DNA from: Clostridium sp. CX1
GTDB lineage: Bacteria; Bacillota; Clostridia; Clostridiales; Clostridiaceae
Assembly (NCBI RefSeq): GCF_025398335.1
Contig: NZ_JAODOO010000007.1
Coordinates: 124,001 to 188,000 of the forward strand
Reading direction: 5' to 3'
Length of the DNA: 64,000 nucleotides
Shown here one piece after another: positions 1 to 8,423 of the stretch; the first letter of the stretch is position 1, and each line of letters opens with the position of its first letter. Under the pieces are notes generated by a model. That model searched no databases. It was not told the DNA's origin and saw nothing but the letters and a program-made list of their open reading frames with translations. Position numbers and translations under genes: made by a program.

Positions 1-701
1 TTTCCACCTAATGACATTGTACTTATACTTACTAGATTTCCCCCTTCAAAACTATATATATTAATAGATTCTGCTCCTACATCTACTAATACTACTCCTC
101 TTTCAACTTCTTCTTTTTTTAACACAACCTCTGATAGAGCTAAAGGTTGGAATACTATGCCAGATACATTTATTCCAGCTTTCTCTATACTTTTAAATAG
201 ATTATTTACCACAGTAGTTTGAGCTAGTATGATTTGAGCATCTACTTCCAATCTCAATCCACTCATACCTATAGGGTCTTTTATCTTATCATACCCATCG
301 ATTATGTACTGCTGGGGTATTACACCTATAATTTCTTTATCGGATGGAATTGTAATGATTTTAGATGCTTTTATAACTCTTTTAACATCGTTATCCTTTA
401 TCTCTCTATCTTCTGAAGCTACAGCTACAACACCTTTATTCCAAACCAGCTCACTTATTCCTCCAGGTAAAGATATGTATGCATCCGTAATCTTGATATC
501 GACCATTCTTTCTAGTCCGTCAATACACTGTTTTACAGATTCAGAAGTACTATCTATATCAACAACAATTCCTTTTTTTACTCCATTACAAATTGCCGAT
601 GTAATTCCCATTATCTGCATTCTACCGTGCTTGTCTATTTTTCCGGCAGCAGCACATATCTTCGATGATCCAATATCTATTCCAATTATATATTCATTCA
701 T
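1..701 (-). CDS. ftsA: Cell division protein FtsA-like (actin fold), 3' part cut by window edge
   Basis: About 233 N-terminal residues are present and the frame is still open at base 1. The protein begins MNEYIIGIDIGSSKICAAAG, the phosphate-1 loop of the actin/FtsA ATPase superfamily, and continues with an SHS2-like insert followed by a second phosphate-loop segment (VVLVDVGAES). FtsA tethers FtsZ rings to the membrane and recruits division proteins; the membrane-binding helix would lie beyond the edge. The ATG at 701 follows a strong AGGGGGGG ribosome site. PilM of type IV pili has the same fold and pilT is nearby, so PilM is an alternative, but length to the insert and the SGLRLEVDA-type segment fit FtsA better. 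Confidence is moderate for the exact family member. Confidence 0.78.
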   Translation of the reverse strand, partial: MNEYIIGIDIGSSKICAAAGKIDKHGRMQIMGITSAICNGVKKGIVVDIDSTSESVKQCIDGLERMVDIKITDAYISLPGGISELVWNKGVVAVASEDREIKDNDVKRVIKASKIITIPSDKEIIGVIPQQYIIDGYDKIKDPIGMSGLRLEVDAQIILAQTTVVNNLFKSIEKAGINVSGIVFQPLALSEVVLKKEEVERGVVLVDVGAESINIYSFEGGNLVSISTMSLGG

Positions 702-843
702 TAAGCATTTCCCCCCCTGTAAGAGAACCATCAAAGTATATATTCAACAAAAATTCTAATTTTCCTCTTATATTTTATCATATTTTAATAAAATCTCAAA
801 TATAGTTAAATAATCTTATTTTTTGTTTACTCAATATTCCAAA

Positions 844-868
844 AGGGAAAGACTTCCAGTCTTTCCCT
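844..868 (-). terminator. Hairpin after the glycosyltransferase gene
   Basis: An 11-bp inverted repeat (AGGGAAAGACT / AGTCTTTCCCT) with a 3-base loop lies just past the glycosyltransferase stop codon at 878 on the minus strand. It is followed by only four T residues, so it is a modest intrinsic terminator. Confidence 0.6.
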
Positions 869-877
869 ATCTATATT

Positions 878-2152
878 CTAATTGGCTTTTTCTAAATCAT
901 TTATTTTTACACTTCTGGTATGTAAAGTATGACTCCACTCCTTATTATTTTTGTCCATGATTCCTTGAATGGAAATCGGAAACCATGTAATAGCATAAAC
1001 AGGATATATTATATAATACCAGAATATTTTTAAGTTAAGCTTCTTTTCTAGAACTAGTATAAGCGGCGTGTATATAAATTGTAAAACTCCAAAAATGCCA
1101 ATAGCAATAGTAAGTAAGTTAAAGTTGAATGAATAAATAAAAGTATTGAAGTTAGATATTATATTAAATGCTTTCATAAAGTATTGAAATACACCGGTTA
1201 TTGCAGAGATACCTATCAAAATGGCAATTATAGGTTGAATGCTATACAGTGCACAATCCAAAGCAACAAAGCTAAATTTAGATATTGCTCTTCTTAGTAA
1301 TTTAAAAAAATACCTACTTGAAACATCTGCAAATCCCTGCATCCATCTTTTTCTCTGCCACCAGGACTGAGCCAGCGTAAGAGGCTTTTCATCATATATA
1401 ACAGCATCATGTGCCCAACCTACTTTATAACCATTTAAAACTAGCTTACAGGTGAATTCTAAGTCCTCAGTTAAACACGTAGCACCCCAACCTAATTTTC
1501 TTAATATTTCTGTATCAATGCTAAATCCTGTTCCACCTAATTGACTTGATAGTCCAATATTGTTTCTAGCTAATTGAAACATTCTATTGTTAGTCCAAAA
1601 GGATATTGAGTAACTTCCAGTAATCCATGTATCCTCTGGATTTTTACTATCTAGATATCCTTGAACAACTTTATATCCCTCACATAGTTTTTTATTCATT
1701 TCTATTAAAAAGTTCTTATGAGCTAGGTTATCTGCATCAAATATCGAAACTGCATCATATTTCTTCTCCATATTAAAAATATGATCAAACATCCATTCAA
1801 GTGCATAGCCTTTTCCTCTTTTTTCTTTATTCACTCTTTCATAAACTATAGCACCTTTTTCTCTTGCTCTTAGTGCAGTTTTATCAGTACAATTATCTGC
1901 AATAACATAAATGTCATAAAGGTGTTTAGGGTAATCAAGCCTTTTTAAACTTTCTACAATATCTCCAATAACAATTTCTTCATTATGTGCTGCTACAATC
2001 AGTGCAAAGCTTTTCTTCGGTTTTACCTCTCTCTTCTCTTTTTTTCTATATATGCCGAAAAAAGATATACATAAGTAATATATGGTTATAATGTACACTA
2101 TATAGGTTAAAACACGAGAGGTATCATGAATAATTTCCTTAAAAACGCTCAC
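878..2152 (-). CDS. Membrane-bound family 2 glycosyltransferase
   Basis: 424 residues. A membrane helix at about 14-34 is followed by a cytoplasmic GT2 domain: VAAHNEE near 54, the DADN metal/nucleotide motif near 140, TEDLEF near 232 and QRKRW near 268. Three or so C-terminal helices follow (about 295-385). The D, DxD, ED and Q-x-x-R-W set is that of processive or semi-processive synthases such as cellulose, hyaluronan and poly-GlcNAc synthases, so it probably adds sugars to an envelope glycan or glycolipid. The substrate cannot be told from sequence. The GTG at 2152 is preferred because the GGGGGG ribosome site ends seven bases before it, whereas the upstream TTG at 2158 is too close. It stands alone between a terminator and the micro-ORF locus. 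Confidence 0.85.
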   Translation of the reverse strand: MSVFKEIIHDTSRVLTYIVYIITIYYLCISFFGIYRKKEKREVKPKKSFALIVAAHNEEIVIGDIVESLKRLDYPKHLYDIYVIADNCTDKTALRAREKGAIVYERVNKEKRGKGYALEWMFDHIFNMEKKYDAVSIFDADNLAHKNFLIEMNKKLCEGYKVVQGYLDSKNPEDTWITGSYSISFWTNNRMFQLARNNIGLSSQLGGTGFSIDTEILRKLGWGATCLTEDLEFTCKLVLNGYKVGWAHDAVIYDEKPLTLAQSWWQRKRWMQGFADVSSRYFFKLLRRAISKFSFVALDCALYSIQPIIAILIGISAITGVFQYFMKAFNIISNFNTFIYSFNFNLLTIAIGIFGVLQFIYTPLILVLEKKLNLKIFWYYIIYPVYAITWFPISIQGIMDKNNKEWSHTLHTRSVKINDLEKAN

Positions 2153-2358
2153 TATCAATCCCCCCTAATTCAAGGTTATTTTAGCATAAATAAAAATTAA
2201 TTACTATAGAATTTTTAATAATTATGGAAATTATTTTATGTATAATTGTAAAATTGACTAACTACAAGATATCTATAGCAATATATACATAAATGCACTT
2301 AATTATTATTATTACAAGTTTTTTGAATTTTAATTAACTTTAACTATATAAAGTCCAT

Positions 2359-2387
2359 TTGTTATTAATAAAGTTATATGGTATTAT
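2359..2387 (+). promoter_or_regulatory. Sigma-A type promoter for the micro-ORF locus
   Basis: A TTGTTA -35 box at 2359-2364 and a TATTAT -10 box at 2382-2387 are separated by exactly 17 bases. The predicted start is near 2394, giving a leader of about 55 bases to the first small ORF. It reads on the plus strand, against the flanking genes. Confidence 0.6.
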
Positions 2388-2449
2388 ATAATTAACAAAA
2401 ATAAACTTAGCTGTTATAGTACAGCAATTAGAAAAGGGGGTAGAGCCTT

Positions 2450-2521
2450 ATGAGGCGCTACGAACTGATCTTCTACATTGATTTACGAAGGCTTCATAAA
2501 AAAGACGAATCCTTTGGTTAA
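2450..2521 (+). CDS. Micro-ORF 1, 23-residue peptide or leader peptide
   Basis: ATG at 2450 sits nine bases after an AAGGGGG ribosome site and reads 23 codons to TAA. The peptide starts MRRYELIFYIDLRR and ends HKKDESFG, so it is basic and partly hydrophobic. Codons such as CGC, CTG, ATC, TAC and TTC make it visibly more GC-rich than the surrounding DNA. The start region TTATGAGGC can pair with GCTTCATAA inside the same ORF (9 bp with one wobble), so the RNA could hide its own initiation codon. I do not recognise the peptide. It could be a regulatory leader for the next ORF, or the coding frame could be incidental to a structured RNA. Confidence 0.45.
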   Translation: MRRYELIFYIDLRRLHKKDESFG

Positions 2522-2566
2522 GTCCTCTCTTAAAATTTAAATTTAAAAATTTAAGGAGGATTTACT

Positions 2567-2704
2567 ATGAATGCTACTGTCGAAAAAGTTAACACCGCTA
2601 ATATAACTGAGAGTAAAATAGAAAAAACTAAGGAAGTTGAGAAGAAGAGTACATCTCTAAAAGATCAATTTTGCTTGAAAACTTTAGACTATTTCATATT
2701 CTAA
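2567..2704 (+). CDS. Micro-ORF 2, 45-residue unknown peptide
   Basis: A consensus AAGGAGGA ribosome site ends six bases before ATG 2567, and 45 codons lead to TAA just before a good terminator. The N-terminal two thirds is polar and rich in K, E, T, S and N. The tail, starting KDQFCLKT and ending LDYFIF, carries the single cysteine and a hydrophobic aromatic end. That layout (charged leader, short C-terminal core) is what precursor or signal peptides look like, but no modification enzyme, peptidase or RRNPP sensor is adjacent. I do not recognise a family. The ribosome site, promoter and terminator make translation likely. Confidence 0.6.
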   Translation: MNATVEKVNTANITESKIEKTKEVEKKSTSLKDQFCLKTLDYFIF

Positions 2705-2710
2705 TAAAAA

Positions 2711-2738
2711 AGCAGGGTCCTATGGACTCTGCTTTTTT
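2711..2738 (+). terminator. Terminator of the micro-ORF locus
   Basis: Stem AGCAGGGTCC / GGACTCTGCT with one internal mismatch and a TAT loop is followed by six T residues on the plus strand, directly after the stop of micro-ORF 2. Confidence 0.85.
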
Positions 2739-2808
2739 AGAGCACTTTAAAGTTAATACGAAAGCTACTCTATATATACTCATTTCTCTATTAAAGTATA
2801 ATTGTTAC

Positions 2809-3864
2809 TTATAAAGAAATAATTTTTGTAAGCATATCCCTGTCTATAGCATAGCTAAGAGCTGTTTCATAGGATATTAAACCTTTCTTATAGAGTTCTG
2901 ACAACGACATATCCATTGTCTTCATTCCATATTTAGCACCAGTTTGCATTGATGATTCCACTTGATGGGTTTTGCCTTCCCTAATCATGTTTTGAATTGC
3001 ACTGGTAGCTACCATTATTTCTAAAGCTGCCTCTCTTCCTTTTCCATTCACCTTAGGCAAAAGCTGTTGTGAAACAATCCCTTTAAGTACTGCAGCAAGC
3101 TGAATTTTAATCTGCTGCTGCTGGTGCGGCGGAAACACATCTACAATTCTATCAATAGTTTTTGCCGCTCCTATAGTATGTAATGTAGATAAAACTAAAT
3201 GTCCTGTTTCTGCTGCTGTTAACGCTACGGATATGGTCTCCAAATCTCTCATTTCTCCCACAAGAATAACATCAGGGTCTTCCCTCAGTACTGATCTTAA
3301 AGCATTAGCATAGCTTAATGTATCTTTTCCTATCTCTCTTTGATTGATTATAGATTTATTATGTTTATGTAAATATTCAATGGGATCTTCAAGTGTAATT
3401 ATATGTGAAGCCCTAGTAGCATTAATTTCATTTATCATAGCAGCTAGGGTTGTACTCTTACCAGATCCAGTAGGACCTGTAACTAAAACTAGACCTCTCT
3501 TATTAGCTGCAAGTTCTTTTATAATAGGCGGAAAATTAAGGTCATTTAATGTAGGGACTTTGGAGCCAACAACCCTTATGGCAATAGCACTACTTCCTCT
3601 CTGTTTAAACAAATTAACTCTAAATCTGCCGGTACCAGCAACAGAAAAAGAAGTATCTAAATCTCCTATTTTTATATAAGACTCATAATCTTCTCCTAAT
3701 ATTTCCTTAGCATAATTTTCAGTATCTATTGGCTGAAGCTTTACATTGCTTATATGCCTTAATTCTCCATTCACCCTTATCACAGGCGGCACCCCAACAG
3801 TTAAGTGCAAATCTGAAGCATTTTCTTTCATGGTTATATCTAGTAAATCCTTTAGTAGTTCCAT
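2809..3864 (-). CDS. pilT: Type IV pilus retraction ATPase PilT
   Basis: 351 residues, normal for PilT. The N-terminal PAS-like domain has ASDLHLTVG at 17-25. The RecA-like ATPase core has Walker A GPTGSGKST at 130-138, the Asp box ITLEDPIE near 155, Walker B-like VILVGEMRD near 200 and a His box (TAAETGHLVLSTLHT) near 215. PilT is a hexameric cytoplasmic motor that depolymerises pilin during twitching. No other pilus genes are in the window, as is common for clostridia where pilT lies apart. ATG at 3864 has a GGAGAG site. It may share a transcript with sigK, but a strong hairpin lies between them. Confidence 0.96.
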   Translation of the reverse strand: MELLKDLLDITMKENASDLHLTVGVPPVIRVNGELRHISNVKLQPIDTENYAKEILGEDYESYIKIGDLDTSFSVAGTGRFRVNLFKQRGSSAIAIRVVGSKVPTLNDLNFPPIIKELAANKRGLVLVTGPTGSGKSTTLAAMINEINATRASHIITLEDPIEYLHKHNKSIINQREIGKDTLSYANALRSVLREDPDVILVGEMRDLETISVALTAAETGHLVLSTLHTIGAAKTIDRIVDVFPPHQQQQIKIQLAAVLKGIVSQQLLPKVNGKGREAALEIMVATSAIQNMIREGKTHQVESSMQTGAKYGMKTMDMSLSELYKKGLISYETALSYAIDRDMLTKIISL

Positions 3865-4015
3865 TTATGCTCTCCTTTCATCAATGCTTACTATAATCAA
3901 AAATTTAGCATCCTTTATAACTATCGTATATAATCATAAACACATAAGATTATAATTCTACAAATTTTATTAAATTCCTTTTATTATTTTAATTTATTAA
4001 ACTAAAAATCAAATT

Positions 4016-4041
4016 AAAACTGAGAATTAATTCTCAGTTTT
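4016..4041 (-). terminator. Terminator after sigK
   Basis: A perfect palindrome AACTGAGAATTAATTCTCAGTT flanked by A and T runs on both sides lies immediately after the sigK stop. It could work in both directions. Confidence 0.8.
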
Positions 4042-4043
4042 AA

Positions 4044-4745
4044 TTATTTTTTTCCCAAGTTTAACTCTTTATTTAACTTTTTTAGTGCTCTCTTTTCTAT
4101 TCTGGAAACATAGGATCTAGAAATACCAAGAATTTTTGCTATTTCCCTTTGGGTTTTTGGCTTTCCTTCTAAGAGTCCATACCTCATTTCAACTACATTT
4201 TTTTCTCTTTCAGAAAGGCAAGTATTTATCTTGGAATACAACTTTTTAATTTGTATCTTACTTTCAACAATCTCTATTATAGAATCTTCATCACTACTTA
4301 AAACGTCCATAAGAGATATTTCGTTTCCCTCTTTATCAATGCCAATAGGATCCTGTAAATATACCTCACTCTTGTTCTTCTTATTATTTCTTATAAGCAT
4401 AAGTATTTCATTCTCTATACATTTTGCCGCGTATGTTGCAAGTCTGGTTCCTTTCGATGCATCAAAAGAATCTATAGCTTTAATTAAACCCACTGTTCCA
4501 ATAGATATTAAGTCATCAACTTCCTTACCTGGATATGAATATTTCTTTACAATATGTGCTACTAACCTTAAGTTTCTTTCAACCAAAATATTTTTAGCTA
4601 CCATATCTCCTTCTTTTAACATCCTTAAATAATACTCTTCCTCCTGGTCATTTAGAGGCTGCGGAAACGAACTACTGTTCGTAATATAAGCTGTTAAAAA
4701 GACCATATTACCTACAATATCTAATAAGCAATTTGTTAAAAACAC
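4044..4745 (-). CDS. sigK: Sporulation sigma factor SigK, uninterrupted
   Basis: 233 residues with sigma-70 region 2 (VDDLISIGTVGLIKAIDSFD) and region 4 (helix-turn-helix, KILGISRSYVSRIEKRALKK). The N-terminal segment with LLDIVGNMVFLTAYI then SSFPQPL matches the hydrophobic pro-sequence and cleavage area of pro-sigma-K, so membrane-linked processing is likely. SigK directs late mother-cell genes for coat and spore maturation. The gene is continuous, with no skin-type prophage insertion. The GTG start at 4745 follows AGGAGGAG by eight bases. Neighbours pilT and pbpI are not sporulation genes. Confidence 0.95.
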   Translation of the reverse strand: MFLTNCLLDIVGNMVFLTAYITNSSSFPQPLNDQEEEYYLRMLKEGDMVAKNILVERNLRLVAHIVKKYSYPGKEVDDLISIGTVGLIKAIDSFDASKGTRLATYAAKCIENEILMLIRNNKKNKSEVYLQDPIGIDKEGNEISLMDVLSSDEDSIIEIVESKIQIKKLYSKINTCLSEREKNVVEMRYGLLEGKPKTQREIAKILGISRSYVSRIEKRALKKLNKELNLGKK

Positions 4746-4818
4746 GGGCTGCTCCTCCTAATAGTGCTTATTAATATATTATGAGGTAGTGCTAAAAAAA
4801 GTGCATGTAAATATGAAA

Positions 4819-6477
4819 TTATTTTAGATATTGACTTACTCCGTTAACAATGTCTTTAAATACTGGCGCTGATGTAGATCCTCCACTATCTTTATCCTTA
4901 TCTATATCCTGTATAAATACAATCATAGAATAGTATTTATTATTTATCTTAAAAAATCCTGCAAACCATCCATCTGAATGTTCTTCTACCTCTCCCTGTT
5001 TTGATACTTCCATCCTTTCTGTAGTTCCAGTTTTTCCTCCTATTTCTAAGCCATCTATGAAAGCTGCCTTGGCAGTTCCTTCTTTTACAACCTTTTTCAT
5101 TTGATTTTTTATAGTATCGGCTGTAGACTTTTCTACTACTGGCCTCTGATCTGTAGCTAAGGTTTCTATTTCGTTGTTATTGTCATCTACATAGGAATCT
5201 ATAATATATGGCTTTACGTATACACCATTATTAGCAACAGTGTTCGCTATACTTAAAGCTCCAACAGGAGTTATTCTAATGCTTTGACCAATAGATGCAA
5301 TTCCTAAGCTTCCGTCACTATACTTAGCATTTTTCACTTCAGAAATGCCCTCTTTCTCACTATCAAAACCTAGTACCTTTTCTAAAAGTCCCTGGGACTT
5401 AGCATTATCATAAAAGTTATTAAAACCTACTTTATTTCCTATTTGAGCAAATATGTCATTACAGGATACTACAAAAGCCTCTTCTACAGTTAAAGTTCCA
5501 TGTTTCTTGTGCTTTTCTCCCTCATATAGACCTCTACAAGTAAATACATCATTGCTACTTATACTTTTTCTATCTAATCCTGCCTCTTCAACTATAATCT
5601 TAAATATTGAACCAGCAAAAAAACCATGATTAGTAGCTACTCCTAAGTTTACATTAGGCTTACTATCATCTTTCTGAACTAAGGCTTTAATCTTACCTGT
5701 ATTTGCTTCCATTAATACTACTCCGATTTGAGAAAAATTCTTATCTTGAACTAGTATTTCTTTTATCTTATCCTCTATATTTTTATCTACTGTTAATCTG
5801 ACGTTTATATTATTTTTAGGCAACTCAGTTTCTTCCCCGATTATGCTGCCATTTACATCTCGATTAAATACTATCTGAGGCTTTTTATTGTCTTTTGTCT
5901 TATTATAAATTTGCATCTCCAAGGAATCCGCAGACTTTAATTCATTATTATCAGTTCTTCTAGGATTAACTAATAGATTCTCTAATTTCCATACCCCGTC
6001 CTTATTTAATGATGAGGATTCATACACATAAAATCCTTTAACATTTTTCACCAACTTTAACTTATTATAAGTACTCTCATCAATTTCATAATAAAGTTTC
6101 TGGCTGCTTTTTAACATTCCTATATTGCTTAGATCGTATTCTTTATTGTAATTTCGAAGAATATACATTAACGTTAAGATTTGATCCGAATCCGTATCTA
6201 AATTGTTTCTTTTAAATATATCTGGTGAAATTACTGCATAATATTTTTTATCATAATTTAATAGCTGCTTTCCATTACTATCAAATAATAAATAATTTGA
6301 ATCGGTAATATACTCTTTATATGCATATTGAGAATCTGCTTGTGCACTTAGTATATCTGACCCGATATATTGAAATTTAACTATTCTATAATACAATATG
6401 CTAAGTATAATTAAAAAAATTGCTAATATTATACGCTGCCTTTTTCCTATCTTTGCTCTACTTACTTTTATTATCAT
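4819..6477 (-). CDS. pbpI: Class B penicillin-binding protein, PbpI-like transpeptidase
   Basis: 552 residues. A short cytoplasmic tail and one membrane helix (about 15-32) anchor an extracellular domain. The C-terminal transpeptidase has the three active-site motifs: SIFK at 290-293, SCN at 338-340 and KTGT near 480. It cross-links peptidoglycan stems and is a beta-lactam target. The N-terminal half is divergent and shorter than in the essential PBP2 family. The position after trmR-trhP-udk matches pbpI (yrrR) of B. subtilis, which supports the name. ATG 6477 is chosen because the in-frame GTG at 6492 has no ribosome site. The chosen start lies directly after a terminator-like hairpin whose 3' arm contains its GTGGGGTG ribosome site, which suggests attenuation. 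Confidence 0.88.
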   Translation of the reverse strand: MIIKVSRAKIGKRQRIILAIFLIILSILYYRIVKFQYIGSDILSAQADSQYAYKEYITDSNYLLFDSNGKQLLNYDKKYYAVISPDIFKRNNLDTDSDQILTLMYILRNYNKEYDLSNIGMLKSSQKLYYEIDESTYNKLKLVKNVKGFYVYESSSLNKDGVWKLENLLVNPRRTDNNELKSADSLEMQIYNKTKDNKKPQIVFNRDVNGSIIGEETELPKNNINVRLTVDKNIEDKIKEILVQDKNFSQIGVVLMEANTGKIKALVQKDDSKPNVNLGVATNHGFFAGSIFKIIVEEAGLDRKSISSNDVFTCRGLYEGEKHKKHGTLTVEEAFVVSCNDIFAQIGNKVGFNNFYDNAKSQGLLEKVLGFDSEKEGISEVKNAKYSDGSLGIASIGQSIRITPVGALSIANTVANNGVYVKPYIIDSYVDDNNNEIETLATDQRPVVEKSTADTIKNQMKKVVKEGTAKAAFIDGLEIGGKTGTTERMEVSKQGEVEEHSDGWFAGFFKINNKYYSMIVFIQDIDKDKDSGGSTSAPVFKDIVNGVSQYLK

Positions 6478-6520
6478 AAAAAAACACCCCACTCAGACAA
6501 AATTTTGTCCAAAATGAGGT
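6478..6520 (-). terminator. Terminator/attenuator between udk and pbpI
   Basis: On the minus strand a long stem starts ACCTCA and ends TGAGTGGGGT, with GACAAAATTTTGTC at its tip and one bulged base. It is followed by a T tract (7) that touches the pbpI ATG. It is well placed to end the udk transcript, and its 3' arm holds the pbpI ribosome site. Confidence 0.75.
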
Positions 6521-6538
6521 ATTTTATTCATATATTTA

Positions 6539-7162
6539 CTAATCTCTTTGTAAAATTTGTTTTATATTTGCTACCATAATGTCTATAGCCACTTTGTTGT
6601 GACCACCTTCAGGTATTATAATATCAGCATATCTTTTAGTTGGTTCTATAAATTGCATATGCATTGGTCTTACTACATTTAAGTATTGATTTATAACTGA
6701 ATCTACTGTTCTTCCTCTTTCATTTATATCTCTTAAGATTCGTCTTATTATTCTTACATCGGCATCTGTATCAACGTATATTTTTATATCTAATAAATCT
6801 CTTACTTTTTCTTCCTGGAGGATAAGTATTCCTTCTACTATGATTATTTCTCGAGATTCAATTTTTACTGTCTCTTTTTTTCTGTTGTGAACCTCAAAAT
6901 CATAGATAGGCTTCTCAATAGACTTGCTATCTAACAAATCTTTTAAATGCTCTATAAGTAGTGCTGTATCAAAGGCATTAGGATGGTCATAGTTAGTTTT
7001 TATCCTTTCTTCCATAGAAAGGTGACTTTGATCTTTATAATAAGAATCCTGCTCTATCATTGCAATGCAATCCTTATTAAACTTCTTATATATTTCTTTA
7101 GCAACAGTACTTTTTCCTGAACCGGTTCCACCAGTAATTCCTATTAGAATTGGACGCTTCAT
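6539..7162 (-). CDS. udk: Uridine kinase (uridine/cytidine kinase)
   Basis: 207 residues, the usual length. Walker [10 protein letters not shown] is at 11-19, and the phosphorylation/uridine-binding segment EQDSYYKD is near 38. The NYDHPNAFD motif and lid [15 protein letters not shown] are typical of Udk. It phosphorylates uridine and cytidine to UMP and CMP with ATP or GTP in pyrimidine salvage. ATG 7162 follows AAAGGGGGA. It lies 39 bases after trhP and in the same order as in the Bacillus yrr cluster, so co-transcription from mltG or trmR is likely. Confidence 0.96.
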   Translation of the reverse strand: MKRPILIGITGGTGSGKSTVAKEIYKKFNKDCIAMIEQDSYYKDQSHLSMEERIKTNYDHPNAFDTALLIEHLKDLLDSKSIEKPIYDFEVHNRKKETVKIESREIIIVEGILILQEEKVRDLLDIKIYVDTDADVRIIRRILRDINERGRTVDSVINQYLNVVRPMHMQFIEPTKRYADIIIPEGGHNKVAIDIMVANIKQILQRD

Positions 7163-7201
7163 TTATTATCCCCCTTTTGTAGCAATATTAAATACCTTTA
7201 T

Positions 7202-8422
7202 TTATTTTTTACCTTTGATCAACATGTCTCCTTCTACTAATTCAACGTCTGTTCTTATGGTAAATATCATCTGTGCTGAAGGTGCTGAAGGAATTTTTTC
7301 ACCTTTTCCGTTCTTCATATCCTCTAGGAATATTTCAAGGTTTTCTCCAGTTGGTCTTAAAACCTCTACTTTGTCTCCTTCTAGTACTTTATTCCTTTGC
7401 TCAACTGTTGCAACGCCAGTACTACTATCATAAGCTTTTACTATCCCTACGATATCATAACCTCTTATATAAGAAGATGATCCATAGGTTTGTTTGTTTG
7501 GATCTCCAAAGTAAAATCCTGTAAAATACTCCCTATGACTTGCTTTTTCAAGATTTTCTAACCAATCGCTGTTAAACTTATAGTCCTTTGGATTTTCAAA
7601 ATATGCATCTATCGCCTGTCTATAAGCTTTAACAACGGAAGCTACATAAAAGACACTCTTCATTCTTCCTTCTATCTTGAAGGATTCTATACCAGCTTCA
7701 ACTAGTTCCGGTATATGCTCTATCGTGCATAAATCCTTGGAATTTAATATGTAGGCTCCTTTTTCATCTTCAAATACCGGGAAATACTCTCCTGGTCTTT
7801 TTTCCTCTACTAGGTAGTATTTATATCTGCATGGTTGAGCACACTGACCTCTATTGGAATCCCTTCCAGTCATATAATTAGAAATAACGCATCTACCAGA
7901 ATAAGCCATGCACATTGAACCGTGAACAAAGGCCTCTATTTCACAGGATTCAGGTATCTTTTCTTTTAATTCTTTTATTTCCTGCAAGGATAATTCTCTT
8001 GCTAAAACTATTCTCTTTATGCCCTGCTTATGCCAAAATATTGCGGATTTCCAGTTTACGTTATTGGCTTGAGTGCTTAAGTGCAGCTCTAACTCTGGTA
8101 CTACCTCTCTTGCAGTCATAACTATTCCTGGGTCAGATACAATTATAGCATCTACCCCTATTTTGTGTAGGTTTATTAAGTAATCTTCCAATCCTTCTAA
8201 GTCTTCATTATGTGGAAATACATTTATTGTAACAAATACTCTCTTACCTCTACTATGAGCATATTCTATCCCTTCTTTTAATTCTTCATCAGTGAAGTTA
8301 TCTGCAAAAGCCCTTAAATTGAGCTTACTTCCACCAAGATAGACTGCATCTGCACCAAAATCTATAGCAGTTTTTAACTTTTCTAGATTTCCAGCTGGTG
8401 CTAGTAATTCTGGCTTTTTCAT
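7202..8422 (-). CDS. trhP: U32-family protein, tRNA wobble-uridine hydroxylation enzyme TrhP-like
   Basis: 406 residues from ATG 8422, which follows AGGAGGAG and starts KKPELLAPAGN. The family signature EAFVHGSMCMAYSGRC is present, as is a second cysteine pair in GQCAQPCRYKY; such cysteines hold an Fe-S cluster in U32 proteins. TrhP makes 5-hydroxyuridine at tRNA position 34 using prephenate. This fits the context, since the upstream gene is the TrmR-type methyltransferase that caps this hydroxyl. B. subtilis has two adjacent copies (yrrN, yrrO) but here there is one full-length protein. The start is one base after the trmR stop, so translation is coupled. Confidence 0.85.
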   Translation of the reverse strand: MKKPELLAPAGNLEKLKTAIDFGADAVYLGGSKLNLRAFADNFTDEELKEGIEYAHSRGKRVFVTINVFPHNEDLEGLEDYLINLHKIGVDAIIVSDPGIVMTAREVVPELELHLSTQANNVNWKSAIFWHKQGIKRIVLARELSLQEIKELKEKIPESCEIEAFVHGSMCMAYSGRCVISNYMTGRDSNRGQCAQPCRYKYYLVEEKRPGEYFPVFEDEKGAYILNSKDLCTIEHIPELVEAGIESFKIEGRMKSVFYVASVVKAYRQAIDAYFENPKDYKFNSDWLENLEKASHREYFTGFYFGDPNKQTYGSSSYIRGYDIVGIVKAYDSSTGVATVEQRNKVLEGDKVEVLRPTGENLEIFLEDMKNGKGEKIPSAPSAQMIFTIRTDVELVEGDMLIKGKK

Positions 8423-8423
8423 A

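Noticed and set aside
304-759. 151-codon plus-strand ORF at the left end
   Set aside because: Antisense shadow of ftsA; the minus-strand frame has the actin-fold motifs and a strong ribosome site.
2567-2704. AgrD-like or SCIFF-like precursor
   Set aside because: Only one cysteine, no thiolactone-type core and no AgrB or radical-SAM gene next to it.
4044-4745. Skin-type insertion in sigK
   Set aside because: The reading frame is unbroken and no recombinase is present.
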